Shown: piece by piece, positions 1 to 8,679 of the stretch
Position numbering within the stretch: the first letter of the stretch is position 1
How the letters are laid out: every line of letters begins with the position of its first letter
Assembly: GCA_937906285.1 (NCBI GenBank)
Contig: CALCWL010000321.1
Span: forward strand, 1 to 11,739
Length of the DNA stretch: 11,739 nucleotides
Source of the DNA: an uncultured Rhodanobacter sp.
GTDB taxonomy: Bacteria > Pseudomonadota > Gammaproteobacteria > Xanthomonadales > Rhodanobacteraceae
Reading direction: 5' to 3'
The notes under the pieces: model-generated
What the model saw: only the letters and a program-made list of their open reading frames with translations
The model's database searches: none
What the model was told of the DNA's origin: nothing
Translations under genes and position numbers: made by a program

Positions 1-222
1 GCGTTATTCGCCAGAGGCGGGCAGAAGCTGGGGCGCCTGTTCTGGAAGTTCAGCGACGCCGGCGTGATCGACGGCGTGGCCGTGAACGGGTCGGTGCGAC
101 TGGTCCACCGTGGCGCGGCGCTGATGCGGCGACTCCAGACCGGTTACCTCTACCACTACGCGTTCGCCATGATCATCGGCGTGATCGTGCTGTTTGGCGG
201 CTATCGACTGTTCGGCAACTAG
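1..222 (+). CDS. nuoL: NADH-quinone oxidoreductase subunit L, C-terminal end (partial)
   Basis: The window opens inside a reading frame that stays open from base 1 and ends at TAG 220-222, giving 73 residues. The fragment has a charged amphipathic stretch (KLGRLFWKFSDAGVIDGVAV), a segment LVHRGAALMRRLQTGYLYHYA, and a final hydrophobic helix (AMIIGVIVLFGGYRLFG). This matches the C-terminus of the large antiporter-like subunit NuoL of complex I, a membrane proton-pumping subunit. The 5' part lies outside the window. The identity is supported by position: it ends 14 nt before nuoM, as in other nuo operons. Because only the last helix is visible, the call rests on the motif and on context together. 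Confidence 0.9.
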   Translation, partial: ALFARGGQKLGRLFWKFSDAGVIDGVAVNGSVRLVHRGAALMRRLQTGYLYHYAFAMIIGVIVLFGGYRLFGN

Positions 223-236
223 GGGAAGCAGGCTCC

Positions 237-1742
237 ATGTTCAATCATCTTCTCAGTCTGCTGATCTGGCTGCCCATCGTCGGCGCGGTGCCGGTGCTGC
301 TGGCCGGTTCCGCCCGGCCGATGCTGGCGCGCTGGCTGGCGCTGCTGATTGCCATCGCGACCTTCGTGATCAGCCTGTGGCTGCTGCGCTACGACCCGGA
401 AGGGTCGGTGATGCAGCTGCAGGAAACCCATGTGTGGATCGCGACCTGGGGCGTGCATTTCACCCTGGCGGTGGACGGCATCTCCGTCGCGCTGATCCTG
501 ATGACTACCTTCGTCGGCATCCTGGTCATCGCCGGCGCCTGGAAGGTCATCCAGGACCGTCCGCATCAGTACATGGCCTGCATGCTGCTGCTGGAGGGCC
601 TGCTGATCGGCGTGTTCTGCGCTACCGACGCACTGGTGTTCTACGCCTTCTTCGAGGCGGTGCTGATTCCGATGTACATCCTGATCGGCATGTGGGGCGG
701 TCCGCGGCGCGTGTACGCGACGCTGAAGTTGTTCATCTACACGTTCACCGGCTCGGTGTTCATGCTGATCGCGTTGCTGTACCTGTACCAGAAGGCGCAC
801 ACGTTCGATCTGGCGACGCTGGCGGCGCTGCCGCTGACGTTCAAGGAGCAGGCCTGGCTGTTCTTCGGCTTTCTGATCGCCTTCGCGATCAAGGTGCCGA
901 TGGTGCCGGTGCACACCTGGCTGCCCGACGCGCACGTCGAGGCGCCCACCGGCGGCTCGGTGTGGCTGGCGGCGGTGATGCTGAAGATCGGCACCTACGG
1001 CATGGTGCGCTTCATCCTGCCGATCACCCCGGACGCCGGTGCGCACTTCGCGTGGATCGTGATCGTGCTCAGCCTGGTCGCGATCGTCTACATCGGCTAT
1101 GTCGCGCTGGTGCAGGAGGACATGAAGAAGCTGGTGGCCTATTCGTCCGTGGCGCACATGGGCTTCGTCACCCTGGGCATCTTCATGGCCTTCATGCTGG
1201 TGCGCGAAGGCGGCAATACCGACATGGCCAGCCTGGGCATGCAGGGCGCGATGGTGCAGATGATTTCGCACGGGTTCGTCTCCGGCGCCATGTTCACCTG
1301 CATCGGCGTGATGTACGACCGCACCCATACGCGCCAGATCAAGGACTACGGTGGCGTCATCAACATGATGCCGTGGTTCGGCCTTTTCTACGTCTTGTTC
1401 GCGATGGCGAACTGCGGCCTGCCGGGCACCAGCGGTTTCGTCGGCGAATTCATGGTGATCCTGGCCAGCTTCAGCGCCAGCCCGTGGATCGCGTTGTTTG
1501 CCACGTTCACCCTGATCATCGGTGCCGGCTACACCTTGTGGTTGGTCAAGCGCGTGCTGTGGGGCCCGGTGACCACCGAACACGTCAAGCACATGACGCC
1601 GATGACCCCGCGTGAAACCTGGGTGCTGATCGGCTTCGCCGTTGCGGTCCTGGCCATCGGCGTGTGGCCGCAGCCGCTGATCCACCTGATGGACAGCTCG
1701 GTGGCGCACCTGGTGCAGCAACTTGCCGTCCACAAGATCTGA
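237..1742 (+). CDS. nuoM: NADH-quinone oxidoreductase subunit M
   Basis: This gene encodes a 501-residue, highly hydrophobic inner-membrane protein of the complex I (NADH:quinone oxidoreductase) membrane arm, one of three antiporter-like proton-translocating subunits. E. coli NuoM is about 509 residues. Key channel residues are visible: Glu140 in FYAFFEAVLIPMYILIG (TM5 Glu), Lys219 in AFAIKVPMVPVHTWLPDAH (TM7 Lys), and Lys250 in AAVMLKIGTYGMVRF (TM8). The segment QEDMKKLVAYSSVAHMGF (from about residue 284) is typical of the family. The ATG at 237 is preceded by AGGGGA (221-226), a good ribosome binding site overlapping the nuoL stop region. The gene lies 14 nt after nuoL and 12 nt before nuoN, so it is co-transcribed with both. 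All catalytic charges look normal here, in contrast to NuoN. Confidence 0.98.
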   Translation: MFNHLLSLLIWLPIVGAVPVLLAGSARPMLARWLALLIAIATFVISLWLLRYDPEGSVMQLQETHVWIATWGVHFTLAVDGISVALILMTTFVGILVIAGAWKVIQDRPHQYMACMLLLEGLLIGVFCATDALVFYAFFEAVLIPMYILIGMWGGPRRVYATLKLFIYTFTGSVFMLIALLYLYQKAHTFDLATLAALPLTFKEQAWLFFGFLIAFAIKVPMVPVHTWLPDAHVEAPTGGSVWLAAVMLKIGTYGMVRFILPITPDAGAHFAWIVIVLSLVAIVYIGYVALVQEDMKKLVAYSSVAHMGFVTLGIFMAFMLVREGGNTDMASLGMQGAMVQMISHGFVSGAMFTCIGVMYDRTHTRQIKDYGGVINMMPWFGLFYVLFAMANCGLPGTSGFVGEFMVILASFSASPWIALFATFTLIIGAGYTLWLVKRVLWGPVTTEHVKHMTPMTPRETWVLIGFAVAVLAIGVWPQPLIHLMDSSVAHLVQQLAVHKI

Positions 1743-1754
1743 GCAGAAGCGAAC

Positions 1755-3209
1755 ATGCCCACTCTCTATGACATCCTGACCCTGCTGCCGGAGCTTTACC
1801 TGGTGGCGGCGGTGTGCCTGATTCTGCTGCTGGACGCGTTCATGAAGCCGGCGCAGCGCCCGCAGCTGCACTGGATCTCCATCGCCGTGCTGCTGGTGGC
1901 GATCTATCTGGTGGTCGCCGGTCAGCCCGAACAGACCGCCACCGCGTTCAACGGCATGTTCGTGCGCGACCACGTGGCGGAGATCCTCAAGGTCTTCGCG
2001 CTGGGCATCACCGCGGTGGTGTTCGTGTACGCGCGGCCCTACATGATTGACCGCAAGCTGTTCGGTGGCGAGTTCTACGCGTTGATGATCTTCGCCGTGC
2101 TCGGCGTGATGGTGATGGTGTCGGCCGGCAACCTGGTCACGATCTACCTGGGCCTGGCGCTGCTGTCGCTGTCGTCTTACGCGCTGGTCGCGTTGAACCG
2201 CGACGCCCGCCTGCCGCCGGAGGCGGCGATCAAGTATTTCGTGCTGAGCGCGCTGGCCTCCGGCATGCTGCTGTACGGCATGTCGATGGTCTACGGCGCT
2301 TCCGGCATGGGCGGTACGCCGACGCTGGATCTGGCCCAGTTGCATGATGTGATGGCCTACACCACGGCGCCGAAACTGCTGCTGCTGGGCCTGGTGTTCA
2401 TGCTGGTGGGCATCGGCTTCGAGCTGGGCGTGGCGCCGTTCCACATGTGGCTGCCGGACGTCTACCACGGCGCGCCGACGCCGGTGACGACCTTCATCGG
2501 CGCGGTGTCGAAACTGGCGGCGTTCGGTCTGGCCTGGCGCCTGCTCGAGGTCGGCATGGGCGACCTCAGCCGCTACTGGCAGCCGATGCTGGCCGCGCTG
2601 GCCACCGCCTCGCTGGTGATCGGCAACCTGGTCGCCATCGTGCAGACCAACTTCAAGCGCATGATGGCGTACTCGACCATTTCGCACATGGGCTACGTGT
2701 TGCTGGGTCTCTCGGCGGCAACCCCGGAAGGCTACTCGGCCGCGCTGTTCTATGTGATCTGCTACGCGCTGATGAGCGCGGCGGCGTTCGGCGTGATGCT
2801 GGTGCTCGCCCGGGCCGGGTTCGAGTGCGAGGAGATCAGCGATTTCAAGGGCCTGAACCAGAAGGCGCCGTGGATGGCGTTCCTGATGCTGCTGGCGATG
2901 TTCTCGCTGGCCGGCGTGCCGCCGCTGTTCGGCTTCTGGGCCAAGGTGCTGGTGCTGGAGGCGGCGATCCACGCCGACATGCTGTGGCTGGCCATCGTCG
3001 GTGTCGTCACGGCTTTCATCGGGCTTTACTACTACCTGTACGTCATCAAGGCGATGTACTTCGACGCGCCGGAGGAAGGCGCGTCGGTGGAGGTCAAGAC
3101 CGACGCCTCGCTGCGCGTGGTCCTGTCGGTGAACGCCTTGGCGCTGCTTGCGCTCGGCCTGTACTGGGGCCCGTTGCTGGCATGGTGCCAGCGGGCGTTC
3201 GGCGTCTGA
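1755..3209 (+). CDS. nuoN: NADH-quinone oxidoreductase subunit N
   Basis: This gene encodes a 484-residue polytopic membrane protein, the ND2-like antiporter subunit of complex I and last gene of the nuo operon (E. coli NuoN is 485 residues). Family motifs seen include IKYFVLSALASGMLLYGMS (160 onward), PFHMWLPDVYHGAPTPVTTF (228 onward), the TM8 lysine in VSKLAAFG (Lys253), TNFKRMMAYSTISHMGY (299 onward) and FGFWAKVLVLEA (Lys397). Two conserved channel charges differ from E. coli. The TM5 Glu position is Ala135 (YLGLALLSLSSY, against GIELISL in E. coli). The TM7 Lys position is Glu223 (GFELGVAPFH, against GFKLSLVPFH). The start ATG follows the nuoM stop by 12 nt with only a weak purine stretch (AGAAGCGA) upstream. 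No clear intrinsic terminator follows the gene before the tRNA promoter. Confidence 0.97.
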   Translation: MPTLYDILTLLPELYLVAAVCLILLLDAFMKPAQRPQLHWISIAVLLVAIYLVVAGQPEQTATAFNGMFVRDHVAEILKVFALGITAVVFVYARPYMIDRKLFGGEFYALMIFAVLGVMVMVSAGNLVTIYLGLALLSLSSYALVALNRDARLPPEAAIKYFVLSALASGMLLYGMSMVYGASGMGGTPTLDLAQLHDVMAYTTAPKLLLLGLVFMLVGIGFELGVAPFHMWLPDVYHGAPTPVTTFIGAVSKLAAFGLAWRLLEVGMGDLSRYWQPMLAALATASLVIGNLVAIVQTNFKRMMAYSTISHMGYVLLGLSAATPEGYSAALFYVICYALMSAAAFGVMLVLARAGFECEEISDFKGLNQKAPWMAFLMLLAMFSLAGVPPLFGFWAKVLVLEAAIHADMLWLAIVGVVTAFIGLYYYLYVIKAMYFDAPEEGASVEVKTDASLRVVLSVNALALLALGLYWGPLLAWCQRAFGV

Positions 3210-3235
3210 TGCTGATGTTGGCGGATGAATATGCG

Positions 3236-3261
3236 GCAAGCGCGACGATCTTCGTGCTTGC
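3236..3261 (+). other. Bulged inverted repeat after nuoN, overlapping the tRNA promoter
   Basis: GCAAGC (3236-3241) pairs with GCTTGC (3256-3261), and inside that ACGA (3245-3248) pairs with TCGT (3252-3255) around a TCT loop. A 3-nt bulge (GCG) sits on the left arm. No T-run follows, so it is not a standard intrinsic terminator. It could protect or end the nuo mRNA 3' end. It also overlaps the -35 box of the tRNA promoter, so it could be an operator. Function unknown. Confidence 0.4.
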
Positions 3262-3286
3262 AAGAAACCCGCCATCCCGGTAGACT
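3258..3286 (+). promoter_or_regulatory. Sigma70-like promoter of the initiator tRNA and probably the rimP operon
   Basis: TTGCAA (3258-3263, 4/6 to the -35 consensus) and TAGACT (3281-3286, 4/6 to the -10 consensus) are separated by exactly 17 nt. A start site near 3293 would leave only about 7 nt before the mature tRNA. The GC-rich discriminator after the -10 box (TTGCGGAC) resembles growth-rate and stringently controlled stable-RNA promoters; that is an inference. In E. coli the metY promoter also transcribes rimP-nusA-infB, so the same is likely here. Confidence 0.65.
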
Positions 3287-3299
3287 TTGCGGACTCTGA

Positions 3300-3376
3300 T
3301 GCGGGGTGGAGCAGTCTGGCAGCTCGTCGGGCTCATAACCCGAAGGTCGCAGGTTCGAATCCTGCCCCCGCTACCA
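3300..3376 (+). tRNA. metY: Initiator tRNA-fMet (CAT anticodon)
   Basis: This is a 77-nt cloverleaf with encoded CCA. The acceptor stem GCGGGG/CCCCGC leaves base 1 (T) and base 72 (T) unpaired. The D stem GAGC/GCTC includes A11:T24. The anticodon stem TCGGG/CCCGA carries the CTCATAA loop with anticodon CAT. The T arm is GCAGG TTCGAAT CCTGC. The unpaired 1:72 position, the A11:T24 pair and the three consecutive G:C pairs next to the anticodon loop are the three hallmarks of bacterial initiator tRNA, so this is not the elongator. E. coli has C1 x A72; here it is U1 x U72. The gene sits just upstream of rimP-nusA-infB, the position of metY in E. coli. Confidence 0.97.
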
Positions 3377-3394
3377 GATCTTTCTTGATGCAAG

Positions 3395-3418
3395 AAAGCC
3401 TCCTCGTGAGGCTTTTTT
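3395..3418 (+). terminator. Intrinsic terminator after the tRNA
   Basis: AAAGCCTC (3395-3402) pairs perfectly with GAGGCTTT (3408-3415) around a CTCGT loop, followed by a run of six T (3413-3418). This is a textbook Rho-independent terminator 18 nt after the tRNA. A second stem, TTTCTTG (3381-3387) with CAAGAAA (3391-3397), shares three bases with the left arm, so the two cannot both form completely. Some readthrough is expected if the downstream operon uses the tRNA promoter. Confidence 0.85.
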
Positions 3419-3441
3419 GTTGGCTGCGAGGATGTGCGGCG

Positions 3442-3457
3442 CGGCGCGCGGGCGCCG
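3442..3457 (+). other. GC-rich hairpin in the rimP leader
   Basis: CGGCGC (3442-3447) pairs with GCGCCG (3452-3457) around a GCGG tetraloop. It lies between the tRNA terminator and the leader terminator and has no T-run. It is probably a structural element of the rimP leader; a role in the choice between terminated and read-through RNA is only an inference. Confidence 0.45.
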
Positions 3458-3498
3458 ACAAGGAAAGCGACACGAGGACGATCATCGGCGAGTCAGGG

Positions 3499-3524
3499 AA
3501 ATGGGCCGTTGGAGCCCATTTTTT
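3499..3524 (+). terminator. Leader terminator (attenuator) just upstream of rimP
   Basis: AAATGGGC (3499-3506) pairs with GCCCATTT (3514-3521) around the CGTTGGA loop, with a six-T run (3519-3524). It is a strong intrinsic terminator ending 28 nt before the rimP ATG and oriented to stop transcription entering the operon. A terminator in this place fits the putative rimP-leader attenuator described in Rfam for gammaproteobacteria, located upstream of rimP-nusA-infB. I cannot test the covariance model here. Since NusA acts on pausing and termination, feedback through this site is plausible but not shown. Confidence 0.8.
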
Positions 3525-3552
3525 GTTTCCGCGACCGAGTTCAGGTGAGTTG

Positions 3553-4080
3553 ATGGATACCCAAGCTCTGGCACGACGATTCAGCGAAGTACTGGCCGAT
3601 CTGGGCCTGGAATGCCTTGGCGTGGAGTTCACTCCATCGCAGGGGCAGAGTACCCTGCGGGTTTACCTTGATTTGCCCGAGACGGACGGCGCGGAGCGCC
3701 GCGAAGTCGGCATCGAGGATTGCGAGAAGGCAAGTCGCGAGTTGTCGGCGCTGCTCGACGTGGAGGACCCGATTCCCGGCCATTACGTGCTGGAAGTCTC
3801 CTCGCCGGGAATCGACCGGCCGTTGTTCACCGCGGCGCAGTTCGGCAAGGCCGCGGGACAGGAAGTGAAGGTGCTGCTGAAGGCGCCGCTGGATGGCCGT
3901 CGGCGCCTGCGCGGCAAGCTGACCGTGGTGGATGGCGAACGCATTTCGCTCGAAGCGGAAGGCCGCACCTTCGATTTCGAGCACAACCAGGTCGAAAGTG
4001 CACGCGTGGTGCCGGACTGGGTCGCACTCGGTTATGCGCCCCAGCCCAAGCCCGGTGGCAAACGCCCCGCCAAGAGCTAG
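3553..4080 (+). CDS. rimP: Ribosome maturation factor RimP
   Basis: This gene encodes a 175-residue cytoplasmic protein needed for assembly of the 30S subunit (E. coli RimP is about 150 residues). The N-terminal domain begins MDTQALARRFSEVLADLGLE and includes GVEF and LRVYLD. The family signature YVLEVSSPGIDRPLF lies at 78-92, followed by a C-terminal SH3-like domain (about 95-160) with DGRRRLRGKL. The end is a short basic, proline-rich tail (PKPGGKRPAKS) longer than in E. coli. The ATG at 3553 was chosen because the homologous region begins there and AGGTGA (3543-3548) lies 4 nt upstream. A TTG at 3550 is an adjacent alternative. The frame is open to 3385, but that would start inside the tRNA terminator region. 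First gene of the operon, 111 nt before nusA. Confidence 0.96.
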   Translation: MDTQALARRFSEVLADLGLECLGVEFTPSQGQSTLRVYLDLPETDGAERREVGIEDCEKASRELSALLDVEDPIPGHYVLEVSSPGIDRPLFTAAQFGKAAGQEVKVLLKAPLDGRRRLRGKLTVVDGERISLEAEGRTFDFEHNQVESARVVPDWVALGYAPQPKPGGKRPAKS

Positions 4081-4091
4081 ATCAACATTGA

Positions 4092-4118
4092 AAAGCCCGC
4101 CACGGAGGGCGGATCTTT
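4092..4118 (+). other. Imperfect hairpin between rimP and nusA
   Basis: CCGCC (4097-4101) pairs with GGCGG (4108-4112) around ACGGAG. AAAG (4092-4095) can pair with CTTT (4115-4118) across a small internal loop. Only three T follow, so it is at best a weak or decayed terminator. An overlapping perfect repeat, GGATC TTT GATCC (4111-4123), follows. It could be an mRNA processing or pause site. The rest of the 111-nt gap holds only the nusA ribosome binding site (GGAG, 4180-4183). Confidence 0.35.
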
Positions 4119-4191
4119 GATCCACGTGCTCATGGACGAGCGCAGAAAAATCAACAATTGGACGCCGCCTGGCGCCTGTGGAGTTGCAGCA

Positions 4192-5664
4192 ATGAGCAAA
4201 GAACTTTTGCTGGTCGTCGATGCGGTCGCCAACGAAAAGGGCGTGTCGGAGGACGTGATCTTCGACGCGATGGAGGCTGCACTGGCCTCGGCCGCCAAGA
4301 AGCGCTACCCCGACGAAGAGCCGGATATCCGCGTGTCGATCAACCACGATACCGGCGAGTACGAGACGTTCCGCCGCTGGGAGATCATCGCCGATGACGG
4401 CGAGATGGAATCCCCGGCGTACCAGCTGCGCCTGATGGATGCGCTGGACGAGCGTGCCGACGCCCAGGTTGGCGAGTACATCGAGGAGCAGGTCGAGAAC
4501 GCCGAGTTCGGCCGCATCGCGGCGCAGGCCGCCAAGCAGGTGATCGTGCAGCGCGTGCGCGAGGCCGAGCGCCAGCAGGTGGTGGATGCCTTCGCCGATC
4601 GCGTCGGCGAACTGGTCACCGGCATCGTCAAGCGCGTCGAGCGCGGCAACATCTATCTCGACCTGGGCAGCAATGCCGAGGCATTCATCCCGCGCGACAA
4701 GACCATTCCGCGCGAGTCGGCACGTGTGGGCGACCGCGTGCGCGGCTACCTCTACGAGGTCAAATCCGAGGTTCGTGGCCCGCAGCTGTTCGTGTCGCGC
4801 GCCGCGCCGGAGTTCATGATCGAGTTGTTCAAGCTGGAAGTGCCGGAAGTCGGCCAGGGCCTGGTCGAGATCAAGGGTTGCGCCCGCGACCCCGGCGACC
4901 GCGCCAAGATCGCCGTGCTGGCGCACGACAGTCGCACTGATCCGATCGGCGCATGCATCGGCATGCGTGGTTCGCGCGTGCAGGCGGTGTCCAACGATCT
5001 CAATGGCGAGCGCGTCGACATCATCCTGTGGCACGAGAACCCGGCCCAGTTCGTCATCAACGCGATGGCGCCGGCCGAGGTGCAGTCCATCATCATGGCC
5101 GAGGACAAGCTGTCCCAGGCGATCGGCCGCGGCGGCCAGAACGTGCGCCTGGCCAGCAAGCTGACCGGCTGGCAGCTCAACGTGATGACGCAGGACCAGG
5201 TCACCGCCAAGAGCGAAGCCGAGCAGGAAGCGGCACGCATCCTGTTCATGGACAAGCTCGAGGTCGACCAGGAGATCGCGGTCATTCTGGTGCAGGAGGG
5301 TTTCTCCAGCATCGAGGAGATCGCCTACGTTCCCAGCGCCGAGCTGCTGGCCGTGGAAGGCTTCGACGAGGACATCGTCGAGGAGCTGCGCGCCCGCGCA
5401 CGCGATGCGCTGCTGACCGAGGCGCTGGCGGTGGAGGAAGGCGTCGACGATCACCAGCCCAGCGCCGAGCTGCTTGCGCTGGAAGGCATGGACGAGGAAA
5501 CCGCCTATGCGCTGGCCGCGCGCGAGGTCACCACGGTCGACGACCTGGCCGACCTCGCGGTGGACGACCTCATCGACATCGAAGGCATGGATGAGGAGCG
5601 CGCTGCGGCGCTGATCATGGCAGCCCGCGCGCCGATGATCGCGCGGCTGGAGCAGGGTGGCTGA
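4192..5664 (+). CDS. nusA: Transcription termination/antitermination protein NusA
   Basis: This gene encodes a 490-residue protein that binds RNA polymerase and nascent RNA and acts in pausing, intrinsic termination and rRNA antitermination. The domains in order are: N-terminal RNAP-binding domain (1-about 130, with ETFRRWEI and AKQVIVQRVREAER), S1 domain (about 136-202), KH1 (about 230-290, with GACIGMRGSRVQAV, GMRG loop at 257-260), KH2 (about 290-335, with QAIGRGGQNVRLASKLTGW, GRGG loop at 312-315), and two acidic repeats (about 355-410 and 423-480). The ATG at 4192 fits the family start (MSKELLLVVDAVANEKG) and has GGAG (4180-4183) 8 nt upstream. An upstream TTG would add 25 unrelated residues. 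An oddity: between APAEV and AIGR there are 12 residues, where E. coli NusA has 23, so the beta-hairpin that opens KH2 seems absent. Confidence 0.97.
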   Translation: MSKELLLVVDAVANEKGVSEDVIFDAMEAALASAAKKRYPDEEPDIRVSINHDTGEYETFRRWEIIADDGEMESPAYQLRLMDALDERADAQVGEYIEEQVENAEFGRIAAQAAKQVIVQRVREAERQQVVDAFADRVGELVTGIVKRVERGNIYLDLGSNAEAFIPRDKTIPRESARVGDRVRGYLYEVKSEVRGPQLFVSRAAPEFMIELFKLEVPEVGQGLVEIKGCARDPGDRAKIAVLAHDSRTDPIGACIGMRGSRVQAVSNDLNGERVDIILWHENPAQFVINAMAPAEVQSIIMAEDKLSQAIGRGGQNVRLASKLTGWQLNVMTQDQVTAKSEAEQEAARILFMDKLEVDQEIAVILVQEGFSSIEEIAYVPSAELLAVEGFDEDIVEELRARARDALLTEALAVEEGVDDHQPSAELLALEGMDEETAYALAAREVTTVDDLADLAVDDLIDIEGMDEERAAALIMAARAPMIARLEQGG

Positions 5665-5673
5665 GCGCAGGCA

Positions 5674-5699
5674 CGGCGGCACCCCGGACGGGTGCGCCG
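5674..5699 (+). other. Hairpin 1 in the nusA-infB gap
   Basis: GCACCC (5679-5684) pairs with GGGTGC (5690-5695) around CGGAC. The stem continues with CGGC (5674-5677) to GCCG (5696-5699) past one bulged G. This makes a 10-bp stem starting 10 nt after the nusA stop. No T-run follows. It is directly followed by a second, perfect inverted repeat. Possible pause, processing or mRNA-stability element; function unknown. Confidence 0.5.
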
Positions 5700-5700
5700 G

Positions 5701-5719
5701 GAAGAACCCCGGGTTCTTC
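5701..5719 (+). other. Perfect palindromic hairpin 2 in the nusA-infB gap
   Basis: GAAGAACCC (5701-5709) and GGGTTCTTC (5711-5719) are exact inverted copies around a single C. As RNA this gives an 8-bp stem with a 3-nt loop. It lies one base after hairpin 1. A third short stem, GCGGC (5737-5741) with GCCGC (5751-5755), follows before the infB ribosome binding site. No T-run is present, so termination is unlikely. The 130-nt gap seems to be a structured infB leader. Confidence 0.5.
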
Positions 5720-5794
5720 ACCACGGATGGAAAAAGGCGGCGATCATCATGCCGCACGAAACGACAAGCGCGGGAACGGCGGAGCAGAGAACAG

Positions 5795-8565
<2,771 letters not shown>

Positions 8566-8566
<1 letters not shown>

Positions 8567-8595
8567 GCGCCGACGGCGCTCGCAGCGTACGAGCG
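8566..8595 (+). other. Overlapping alternative hairpins just after infB
   Basis: AGCGCC (8566-8571) pairs with GGCGCT (8575-8580) around GAC. Alternatively CGCTCG (8577-8582) pairs with CGAGCG (8590-8595). The two stems share bases 8577-8580. No T-run follows either, so they do not look like an intrinsic terminator. They may be an mRNA processing or stability element between infB and rbfA. Confidence 0.4.
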
Positions 8596-8615
8596 GGGAA
8601 TGGGGAATCGGGAAT
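8595..8615. repeat. GGGAATN heptamer array, left arm
   Basis: Three tandem heptamers are seen: GGGGAAT (8595-8601), GGGGAAT (8602-8608) and CGGGAAT (8609-8615), followed by AG. They are the inverted counterpart of the array at 8680-8707. From memory, similar GGGAATN strings are common between genes in Xanthomonadales; I cannot confirm this from one window. Confidence 0.85.
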
Positions 8616-8679
8616 AGTCAGAGCGACTGCCCCGACTCCCCCGGCCTCCATGCTCCCGTGACGCGCCTTTGCCTTTCCG

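Noticed and set aside
219..3275. A 1018-codon open frame on the minus strand opposite nuoM and nuoN
   Set aside because: Its translation is rich in His, Gln, Arg and Asp with no domain pattern. It is the usual antisense shadow of GC-rich codons, while the + strand holds clear complex I subunits.
3385..3552. A 56-residue N-terminal extension of RimP
   Set aside because: It would start inside the tRNA terminator stem and run through the leader terminator. The family start and a ribosome binding site fit ATG 3553.
4081..4160. Near-direct repeat ATCAACATTG (4081-4090) and ATCAACAATTG (4150-4160) flanking the rimP-nusA gap
   Set aside because: Only ten imperfect bases with no element between them that looks inserted. 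Chance or a minor duplication is enough.
5657..5794. A 46-residue N-terminal extension of IF2 overlapping nusA
   Set aside because: The sequence translates into an Arg-rich string from the hairpin region, while the known IF2 start MSDVTIKQLA is at 5795 with its own GGAG.
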